59,054 nucleotides of DNA, from positions 1-59,054 of the forward strand of contig CAIXDS010000408.1 of the NCBI GenBank assembly GCA_903918195.1. The letters are read 5' to 3'. The stretch's first letter is position 1. Each line of letters begins with the position of its first letter. The stretch is from an uncultured Acetobacteraceae bacterium. Its GTDB lineage: Bacteria; Pseudomonadota; Alphaproteobacteria; Acetobacterales; Acetobacteraceae. A program made the translations under genes and the position numbers. The notes below the pieces were generated by a model. It saw nothing but the letters and a program-made list of their open reading frames with translations. It made no database searches and had not been told where the DNA came from. Positions 53,225 to 59,054 of the stretch are shown piece after piece.

Positions 53225-54571
53225 CTATGTCGGCGCGTACGGGTTCTCCGTCCCCCGGAACTGCAGCCGGATCGGCGTGCCGGGAAGTTGAAAATTCTCG
53301 CGCAGCCCGTTCACCAGGTAGCGCTGGTAGTCCTCCGGCGTCTGCTCGGCGCGGGTGCCGAACACGATGAAGGTGGGCGGCCGGGCCTTCGCCTGCGTCA
53401 TGTAGCGCAGCTTCAGCCGCCGGCCGTTCACCAGCGGCAGCTGATGCCGCTCCAGCGCGCCCTCGAACCAGCGGTTCAGCGCCCCGGTGGAGATGCGGGT
53501 ATTCCACACCGCATGCGCCGCGCGCACCGCCGGCAGCAGCTTGTCCAGGCCCTGGCCGGTCACCGCCGACAGCGTCACCACCGGGATACCCTTCATCTGC
53601 GCCAGACTCGTCTCCAGCCGGTCCGACACGCCGCGGCGCGCGGCGTTGCGGTCGGCCACCGCATCCCACTTGGTCAGTGCCAGCACGCAGGCCCGCCCCT
53701 CGCGCTCGACCAACCGGGCGATCTGCAGGTCCTGCTCGTGCAGCCCCTCGGTGGCGTCCACCGCCAGCACCACCACTTCGGCCATTTTCAGCGCCTCGAT
53801 CGACGCGCTCACCGACATCTTTTCCAGCGCCTGCTCGACGCGCGCGCGGCGGCGCATGCCGGCGGTATCGACCAGTTCGATCACCGTGCCGTCGGTATCG
53901 GTCAGCAGCGCCGCCACCGCATCGCGGGTCAGCCCTGGTTCGGGGCCGGTGATCATCCGCTCCTCGCCCAGCAGGCGGTTGAGCAGGGTGGACTTGCCGG
54001 CGTTCGGCCGGCCGATAATGGCCAGCTTCAGCGGCCGGTCAGCCCCGCCCTCCTCCTCCTCCTCAGCCTCCGCCGCCTCGGGCAGGCGGTCGGCGATCTC
54101 GCGCATCAGGTCGGCCAGCCCCTCGCCATGCTCGGCCGACACCGCCAATGGTTCGCCCAGCCCCAGGGAAAACGCTTCCAGCGCCGCATTGGAACCGGCC
54201 CGGCCCTCGGCCTTGTTCACCACCACCAGCACCTGCCGGCCCTGGCGGCGTAGCCAGGCGGCGAAATGCGCATCGGCCGGCATGATGCCGTCCCGCGCAT
54301 CGACCACGAACAGCACCAGGTCGGCGGTCGCCACCGCGCCGGCCGAGGAAGCCCGCATGCGCCCGGCCAGTGTCTCCGGCGCCGCCTCCTCCAGCCCCGC
54401 GGTGTCCACCAGCGTCACCCGCCGGCCGCGCAGCATGGCCTCGGCCTCCTTGCGGTCGCGGGTCACCCCGGGGGTGTCCGCCACCAGAGCGGAACGCCGC
54501 CCGGCCAAGCGGTTGAACAGCGTCGATTTCCCCACATTGGGGCGCCCCGCGATGACCACGACAGGGAGCAT
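53225..54571 (-). CDS. der: Ribosome-assembly GTPase Der (EngA)
   Basis: Der is an essential GTPase needed for 50S ribosome assembly. The 448-residue protein has two tandem G domains: GRPNVGKST (9-17) with DTPGVTRD and DTAG in the first, and GRPNAGKST near 190 with DTAGMRRRARVE in the second. NKAE and TKWD are the base-recognition motifs. A C-terminal KH-like domain has LPLVNGRRLKLRYMTQAKARPPTFIVF. An acidic linker (EAEEEEEG) joins the G domains. It starts eight bases after bamB; the order TPR protein, bamB, der is usual in alphaproteobacteria. Confidence 0.97.
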   Translation of the reverse strand: MLPVVVIAGRPNVGKSTLFNRLAGRRSALVADTPGVTRDRKEAEAMLRGRRVTLVDTAGLEEAAPETLAGRMRASSAGAVATADLVLFVVDARDGIMPADAHFAAWLRRQGRQVLVVVNKAEGRAGSNAALEAFSLGLGEPLAVSAEHGEGLADLMREIADRLPEAAEAEEEEEGGADRPLKLAIIGRPNAGKSTLLNRLLGEERMITGPEPGLTRDAVAALLTDTDGTVIELVDTAGMRRRARVEQALEKMSVSASIEALKMAEVVVLAVDATEGLHEQDLQIARLVEREGRACVLALTKWDAVADRNAARRGVSDRLETSLAQMKGIPVVTLSAVTGQGLDKLLPAVRAAHAVWNTRISTGALNRWFEGALERHQLPLVNGRRLKLRYMTQAKARPPTFIVFGTRAEQTPEDYQRYLVNGLRENFQLPGTPIRLQFRGTENPYAPT

Positions 54572-54579
54572 GTTCTGGG

Positions 54580-55920
54580 TCAGCGGAGTGCCACCAGCGT
54601 CGCGTCATCGGTGATGACATAGACCGTCCCGCCGGCAACGGATGGCACCACGGCTACCGGGCCAGAGAGCGTCTGCTGGCCGAGGATGTCGCCGGTGGCC
54701 GGGTTGACGGTCAGCGTCAGCGCATTGCTGGAGCCCAGGATCAGCCGGTTGCCGGCGAGCACGGGGCCGATCCAGTGGATCGGGTCCTTTTTCTTTTCGA
54801 CATCCTCGAACTGCGGCAGTTCGGTCACCCAGGCGATCCGGCCGTCGGCCCGCCCGATCGCCGCCACATGCCCGCTGGTGGCGAGCACGAACAGCCAGTC
54901 GCCGGCCACCCAGGGCGTGTCGCCGGTGGCGACCTCACGCTCCCACAGGCGCCGTCCGGTGCGCAGGTCCAGCGAGACGGTCAGCCCGCCCAGGCTGCCG
55001 GCATACACACGGCCGTCGGCCACCACCGGCAGGCCGCGCACCGCCGACAGGTCGGCCAAGCTGTTGCGCCCGCGCGTCGCCGCCAGGCTGTCGCTCCAGG
55101 CCACCGAGCCGGTGGCGGCGCGCAGCGCCACCAGGTCCCCCGAGCCAAATCCGGCCACCACCACCCCCTCGGCATAGGCTGCCGCGGGCAGGCCGAGCAC
55201 GCTGGTGTCCGGCGCGCTGGCCTGGTAACCCCACAGCCGGCGCCCGTCATCGACCGCCAGCGCATGCAACTGGTTATCCAGGGTGAGCACGTAGATGCGC
55301 CCTTCGGCGACGGTGGGGGCGGAGCGGACCGGGGTGCTCAGCGTCTTGCGCCAGCGGATCTTGCCGGTAGCCGCCTCCAGCGCCAGCACCTCGGCACGGC
55401 CGGTGCCGGCGTACAGCGTGTCGCCGTCCACCGCGATGCCGCCGCCCACATTGGTGCTGCGGTCGTCCTCGGTCTGGGTTTCCACCCGCCAGATGCGCCC
55501 GCCATTGCCGATATCGTAGGCGGTCACCACGGCGTCGCTGTCCATGGTGAACACCCGCCCGGCAGCCACCACGGGCTGGGCGGTGATCTTGCTGCGATAG
55601 CCGCCGCCCTCGCCGATACCGGCTTTCCAGGCTGGGTCCAGCGCGTCGCGCACCTGCAGATGGCCCATGTGGTGCGACGGGTTGCCCCCCGCCTGTGGCC
55701 AGTCGACATTGGCCACCGGCGGCGGCAGCACCACGCTGGCGCCGTTGGTGTCCACCTCCAGGCCGCGGTTTGCGTTCATCACCGAGACCCGCTTGCCGGG
55801 CAGCGGTTTCTTGTTGTCGCCGAACCAGCCATCGAACATGCTGCAGCCGCCCAGCACGGCCGGCAGCAGCATCGCGGCCCGACGCGACATGCGTCCGGTT
55901 TTGCCCTGCATATCGCTCAT
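54580..55920 (-). CDS. bamB: Outer-membrane assembly lipoprotein BamB (PQQ beta-propeller)
   Basis: BamB is the WD40/PQQ-type beta-propeller lipoprotein of the BAM complex that inserts outer-membrane barrels. The 446-residue protein has a lipobox LGGC (Cys26) and then repeated propeller blades with A-x-D-x-x-x-G-x-x-x-W and G-x-V-Y-A-G motifs, such as ALEAATGKIRWRK, DGDTLYAGTG and SLDLRTGRRLWER. The start ATG 55920 overlaps the TPR gene stop (ATGA); another ATG ten codons later (MSRRAAMLL) is possible and would give a tighter signal peptide. Longer upstream reading is a shadow of the TPR gene. Confidence 0.93.
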   Translation of the reverse strand: MSDMQGKTGRMSRRAAMLLPAVLGGCSMFDGWFGDNKKPLPGKRVSVMNANRGLEVDTNGASVVLPPPVANVDWPQAGGNPSHHMGHLQVRDALDPAWKAGIGEGGGYRSKITAQPVVAAGRVFTMDSDAVVTAYDIGNGGRIWRVETQTEDDRSTNVGGGIAVDGDTLYAGTGRAEVLALEAATGKIRWRKTLSTPVRSAPTVAEGRIYVLTLDNQLHALAVDDGRRLWGYQASAPDTSVLGLPAAAYAEGVVVAGFGSGDLVALRAATGSVAWSDSLAATRGRNSLADLSAVRGLPVVADGRVYAGSLGGLTVSLDLRTGRRLWEREVATGDTPWVAGDWLFVLATSGHVAAIGRADGRIAWVTELPQFEDVEKKKDPIHWIGPVLAGNRLILGSSNALTLTVNPATGDILGQQTLSGPVAVVPSVAGGTVYVITDDATLVALR

Positions 55921-56570
55921 CCGCCGAGCCGGGCCAGCAGGCCGTTGGCGCGCCCGCGCACCCCGTCCGGTGCGGTCACGTCCTGCGCCAGGCGCTTCAG
56001 CGTGTCGCGCGCCGCGTCGGTGTGGCCCTGCCGCAAATCGAGCAGCGCCTGCGCCTCCTCGGCCAGGGCGTGCCAGGGATTGTCGGGCGCGGCCAGCGGC
56101 TTGAGGCGTGCGGCGAGCGCGGCGGGATCGCCGCTGTCGATCTGGTGCAGCACCGATTGCAGCACCGCGGCGTCGCGCAGCAGACGGTCGGCCGCGGCAT
56201 CGGCGGCGACCTGCGCCCACAGCGCTTCGGCCTCGGCGGCATCGCCGGCATCGGCCTTCAGCGCCGCCGCGCGCAGCCCGGCCAGCGCGCGGTAACCGGC
56301 ATTGCCGTCGCGCGCCACCTCGGTCAACTCAAGTGCTGCGGCCTTGCGCCCATCGCCGGGCGGGCCGGCGGCGCCATCGAGCGCGGACAGGAAAAGCTGC
56401 GCCACACGGGCATTTTCCTTCCCCACATGCGCCTTCCAGACCTGCCAGCCTGCCGCGGCCCCGACCACCAGCACGGCGGCGAGCAGAACCAGGCCGCCAT
56501 AGCGCTGCAGCGCCTTGCGGGCGCGTTCGGCGCGAAGGTCTTCGTCAACTTCGTCGAAGATGTCGGGCAC
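55917..56570 (-). CDS. YfgM-like TPR membrane protein
   Basis: The 217-residue protein has a short cytoplasmic N-terminus (DIFDEVDEDLRAERARKALQ), one membrane helix (about 25-47, GGLVLLAAVLVVGAAAGWQVW) and a periplasmic helical TPR-like domain. This is the layout of YfgM (TPR_21), which in E. coli works with the Sec-associated chaperone PpiD. In alphaproteobacteria the homologue usually precedes bamB, as here. It overlaps bamB by four bases and is likely the first gene of the operon with bamB and der. Confidence 0.85.
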   Translation of the reverse strand: MPDIFDEVDEDLRAERARKALQRYGGLVLLAAVLVVGAAAGWQVWKAHVGKENARVAQLFLSALDGAAGPPGDGRKAAALELTEVARDGNAGYRALAGLRAAALKADAGDAAEAEALWAQVAADAAADRLLRDAAVLQSVLHQIDSGDPAALAARLKPLAAPDNPWHALAEEAQALLDLRQGHTDAARDTLKRLAQDVTAPDGVRGRANGLLARLGG

Positions 56571-56673
56571 GGGGATTCCTCAAGCATCGGGCGGCGGACC
56601 ATAGCGACGGCGCCGGCCCGGGGCAAATGCCGCCGACAACGAAGTGTTCATCTCTCGCCGCCAATCTCGCGGC

Positions 56674-57060
56674 ATGGGCCGTGTGCTGCTGTCGATGCTT
56701 GTTCTTGTCCTGCCGGGCTGCGCCCCCTGGACGCAGCCCTATGCCACCTTCGCGGGTATCGGGGCCGCCAATGCGGGCAGCGTCGTTGTGTTCGGGCGCG
56801 CTGTGCCCGACCTGGTCTATTCCGGCCTCTCCGGCCGCAACTGTTCGGTGGTGCGGCTGGAGGAGGGCAAAACCTACTGCAAGCCGGAGGAGCCCCCGCC
56901 GGCCGCCCCGCCGTTCTGCACCCGCAGCCTCGGCACGGTCGATTGCTGGGTGAACCCCAAAGCCCTGAACGACCAGCCCGTGCATGGCGTGGCCGACGGC
57001 CCGGACACCCTCACCCCGGAGCAGGAATCCAACCGCACCGCGCGCTGGCCGAATCTGTAG
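56674..57060 (+). CDS. Small lipoprotein of unknown function
   Basis: The 128-residue protein has a clear lipoprotein signal (MGRVLLSMLVLVLPGC, lipobox LPGC near residue 16). A mature part with YATFAGIGAANAGSVVVFGR, GRNCSVVRLEEGKTYCKPEE and FCTRSLGTVDCW follows, in which the cysteine pairs may form disulfides. I recall similar small lipoproteins in Acetobacteraceae but no function. An in-frame GTG ten codons upstream is a possible start, but no ribosome-binding site supports it. Its TAG stop abuts the stop of the convergent dihydroorotase gene with no base between. Confidence 0.75.
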   Translation: MGRVLLSMLVLVLPGCAPWTQPYATFAGIGAANAGSVVVFGRAVPDLVYSGLSGRNCSVVRLEEGKTYCKPEEPPPAAPPFCTRSLGTVDCWVNPKALNDQPVHGVADGPDTLTPEQESNRTARWPNL

Positions 57061-58392
57061 CTACCCGGCAAACGCCACCAGCCGGCCGCGCGGCACCCCC
57101 AGCACCTCGTCCTCGCGCATGACCGTCCGGCCGCGGATGATGGTCGCCACCGGCCAGCCGGTCACCTCCCGGCCGGCGAACGGCGTCCAGCCGCAGGGGC
57201 TGACGATCCAGCTCTCCTCGATCCGCCGGCGGCGGCGCAGGTCCACCAGGGTGAAATCGGCATCGTAGCCGGCCGCCAGCCGCCCCTTGCCCAGCACGCC
57301 ATAAACCCGCGCCGGCCCGGCGCACATCAGATCCACCATCCGCCCGAGCGACAGCCGGCCGGCGTTCACGTGGTCCAGCATGACCGGAACAAGCGTCTGC
57401 ACGCCGGTGAGCCCGGAATGGCACTCCGGCCAGGGTTTTTCCTTCGCTTCGCGCGGATGCGGCGCGTGGTCCGAGCCGATGCAATCCACCGTGCCGTCGC
57501 GCACCGCCGCCCAGGCCGCTTCCCTATGGCGTTCGCCGCGGATCGGCGGGTTCATCACGCCGTAGCCGCCGAGCCGCTCGTAGCAGTCCGGCGCCACCTG
57601 GGTGAGGTGGTTCAGCAGCACCTCGCAGGTGGCGACGTCGCGGAAATCCTTCAGATACGCAAGTTCCTGCGCGGTCGAGACATGCAGGATATGCGCCGCC
57701 CGGCCGGTCCGCCGCGCCAGCGCCATCAACCGCCTTGTGCACAGGAAGGCCGTCTCCTCATCGCGCCATTCCATGTGGCTGGCATAGGGGTCGCCGCAGT
57801 GAAAGCGCGACTTGCGGGCTTGCAGCCGGGACTCATCCTCGCTGTGATAGGCGACGCGGCGATGCCCGCCGCGCATGATGCGCTCGATGCTGTCGTCGTC
57901 ATCGACCAGCAGGTCGCCGGTGGACGAGCCGGCAAACACTTTTATCGCGCACACGCCGCGTTCGGTTTCCAGGCTGGCAAGGTCCGGAATATTGCCTTTC
58001 GTGGCGCCGACATAGAACCCGATATCGCACCAGGCGACCCGCTCGGCATAGTCCTGCTTCACCGCCAGCCCGGCCGCATCGACCAGCGGCGGCTTCGTGT
58101 TCGGCATGTCGAACACCGCGACGATACCACCCAGCACCGCGGCCCTGGTGCCGGTGGGCATGGTCTCGGCGGGATTGGACGCATTGCCGGGGTCGCGCAA
58201 ATGGACATGCGGGTCGATCAGCCCGGGCAGCACGTGCAGCCCCGTGGCATCGATGGTCTCCGTGGCCTCGGCGTCGCTGCCGACGCCCAGCGCGGCGATG
58301 CGGCCGTCCCGGACCCCGACGCTGGTTTGTTCGGTGCCCCAGGGCAGCACACAGGTGCCGTTGCGGATAATCAGGTCGTAGGGCGCGGGCAT
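57061..58392 (-). CDS. Dihydroorotase (class I type)
   Basis: Dihydroorotase closes carbamoyl-aspartate to dihydroorotate in pyrimidine synthesis. The 443-residue amidohydrolase has the metal site intact: DPHVHLRDPG (His62, His64), carbamylated-lysine region CAIKVFAGSS (Lys151), AYHSED (His183), HILHVS (His234/His237) and GSDHAPH (Asp308). The length and motifs fit the class I (PyrC/AllB-like) group; allantoinase is the near relative, but DPHVHLRDPG and the genome setting favour dihydroorotase. Start ATG 58392 is chosen; a longer frame would add 20 residues with no ribosome-binding site. Confidence 0.85.
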   Translation of the reverse strand: MPAPYDLIIRNGTCVLPWGTEQTSVGVRDGRIAALGVGSDAEATETIDATGLHVLPGLIDPHVHLRDPGNASNPAETMPTGTRAAVLGGIVAVFDMPNTKPPLVDAAGLAVKQDYAERVAWCDIGFYVGATKGNIPDLASLETERGVCAIKVFAGSSTGDLLVDDDDSIERIMRGGHRRVAYHSEDESRLQARKSRFHCGDPYASHMEWRDEETAFLCTRRLMALARRTGRAAHILHVSTAQELAYLKDFRDVATCEVLLNHLTQVAPDCYERLGGYGVMNPPIRGERHREAAWAAVRDGTVDCIGSDHAPHPREAKEKPWPECHSGLTGVQTLVPVMLDHVNAGRLSLGRMVDLMCAGPARVYGVLGKGRLAAGYDADFTLVDLRRRRRIEESWIVSPCGWTPFAGREVTGWPVATIIRGRTVMREDEVLGVPRGRLVAFAG

Positions 58393-58555
58393 GGTGGATA
58401 GGATCTCTTCTTTCTTGGGATGATCAGATTTTAGGCCATCAGCGCGAGTCACGCCATTCGATCCGAAGCGCGCCAGGAATTTGACGGCGAAAATTCAGTT
58501 GCGGATACGTTTCTTTGCGCCTATTGGTGAGCACGCAAAAGGGATTAGATGCAAC

Positions 58556-58918
58556 ATGCCTGTTGTCTGCGATAGCTACGCTATCCCGATTGCGGCAATC
58601 GTGATAAGCGCGACGGGCGCTTACATTGCCCGCGTTCAAATGCAGATCGCTCGCAGTAAGCTACGACTCGATCTTTTCGTGAAGAGATACGAAATCTATG
58701 TCGTCGTCAGCAATCTAATAGGCGATGAAATCAATGAAAATATGCACGATAAATCCTTTTTCGATATTGGCCGCGCCCGACTCCATGCTCGTTTCTTGTT
58801 CCGACGTGAGGTTGGAGATTACATCGACGATCTTCTACTGCATGCTCTTAACCTCCGTGAATGTACACAACCCGCCGATCGACCGATGACCTCAACCCAA
58901 AGCCAAAATGCATTAATA
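58556..58918 (+). pseudogene. Membrane-protein gene interrupted by IS630
   Basis: The frame from ATG 58556 encodes one N-terminal membrane helix (SYAIPIAAIVISATGAYIA), then ARSKLRLDLFVKRYEIYVVV and FFDIGRARLHARFLFRREVG. It runs without a stop into the IS element at 58917, and continues in the IS only to 59032 with unrelated residues. The pattern (helix, then R-x-K-L-x-L-D-L-F-x-x-R) belongs to a common family of small membrane proteins of unknown function. The DNA is AT-richer than its surroundings, which suggests transfer. A start at 58481 is also possible. The true C-terminus would be beyond the IS, outside the window. Confidence 0.65.
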
Positions 58919-58982
58919 CCAACGCCTGCTGCATATGACTCATCTGTGAAGAGACCGACGCGGCGGGCTTCTGATTCAAGGT

Positions 58983-59003
58983 GGCGAACGAAGGAGGTTC
59001 GCC
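58983..59003 (+). promoter_or_regulatory. Hairpin that holds the transposase ribosome-binding site in its loop
   Basis: GGCGAAC (58983-58989) and GTTCGCC (58997-59003) form a perfect 7-bp stem immediately before the ATG; the seven-base loop GAAGGAG carries the ribosome-binding site. Such a structure could lower translation of the transposase. Confidence 0.6.
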
Positions 59004-59054
59004 ATGACGATTGCGCTGCGGGGCGACTATGACGCCTCGGCGTTGCGGGCAGCA
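59004..59054 (+). CDS. IS630-family transposase, N-terminal fragment
   Basis: The first 17 residues (MTIALRGDYDASALRAA) match the start of alphaproteobacterial IS630 transposases, which usually read M-T-x-x-L-R-x-D-x-D-A-x-x-L-R-A. The window ends inside the gene. The C-terminus at the left window edge is on the same strand and of the same family. Confidence 0.75.
   Translation, partial: MTIALRGDYDASALRAA

Larger units (their letters stand above)
58917..59054 (+). mobile_element. Left end of an IS630-family insertion sequence (cut by window edge)
   Basis: The element is proposed to begin after TA 58917-58918, with terminal bases CCAACGCC. These mirror the CGTTGG-TA end of the copy at the left window edge. 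The leader of about 85 bases has its own hairpin, and the transposase starts at 59004. The full element must extend beyond the window. The exact boundary is inference, because the terminal repeats match over only the first six bases. Confidence 0.7.

Overview
The window is high-GC DNA from an alphaproteobacterium. An Acetobacteraceae/Rhodospirillales-type host is my best guess, based on a TssJ-less type VI secretion system (T6SS) with two tssC copies and on the gene order YfgM-like TPR protein, bamB, der. This assignment is inference. Both window edges lie inside same-strand copies of an IS630-family insertion sequence: the transposase C-terminus at the left edge and its N-terminus at the right edge. 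The piece is therefore probably a chromosomal segment (or assembly contig) bounded by two IS copies.

Positions 179-24273 hold a nearly complete T6SS in two divergent arms. The minus arm reads tssA, tssB, tssC, a second tssC-like gene, tagJ, tssE, tssF, tssG. The plus arm reads tssH (clpV), hcp, vgrG, a small vgrG-linked gene, tagH (FHA), tssK, tssL (with OmpA domain), tssM, tagF, pppA. No tssJ and no PAAR gene is visible. Thr15 of TssL, the FHA protein, the PP2C phosphatase and a Ser/Thr kinase further along (32955-34811) could form a threonine-phosphorylation control circuit.

Positions 24617-26976 carry two toxin/immunity-like pairs. One is a GH19 lysozyme-like enzyme with a C-terminal peptidoglycan-binding domain, followed by an overlapping gene for an exported protein. 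The other is a small Tae1/Tse1-like amidase followed one base later by another exported protein. In both pairs the enzyme lacks a signal peptide and the partner has one, as expected for T6SS effectors that act in the periplasm.

Positions 27484-31866 hold envelope and accessory genes: an outer-membrane beta-barrel, a small exported protein, an SMR efflux pump, an exported Ntn-type amidohydrolase and an OmpA-like protein. A gene-poor stretch contains a striking tandem pair of palindromes (31081-31189).

Positions 31981-50282 form an unusual surface/protease locus. A minus-strand operon encodes a two-partner-secretion transporter (TpsB), a 2058-residue haemagglutinin-like exoprotein (TpsA), a CHAT (caspase-like) lipoprotein and a membrane Ser/Thr kinase. 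A divergent plus-strand operon encodes a beta-barrel protein and a second CHAT lipoprotein. A membrane-anchored HExxH metalloprotease converges on the kinase gene. This is the most interesting candidate system in the window.

Positions 50528-58392 are ordinary chromosomal genes: an MFS transporter, a DUF805 protein, der, bamB, a YfgM-like TPR protein, a small lipoprotein and dihydroorotase. The last gene, an AT-richer membrane-protein gene, is interrupted by the right-hand IS630 copy.
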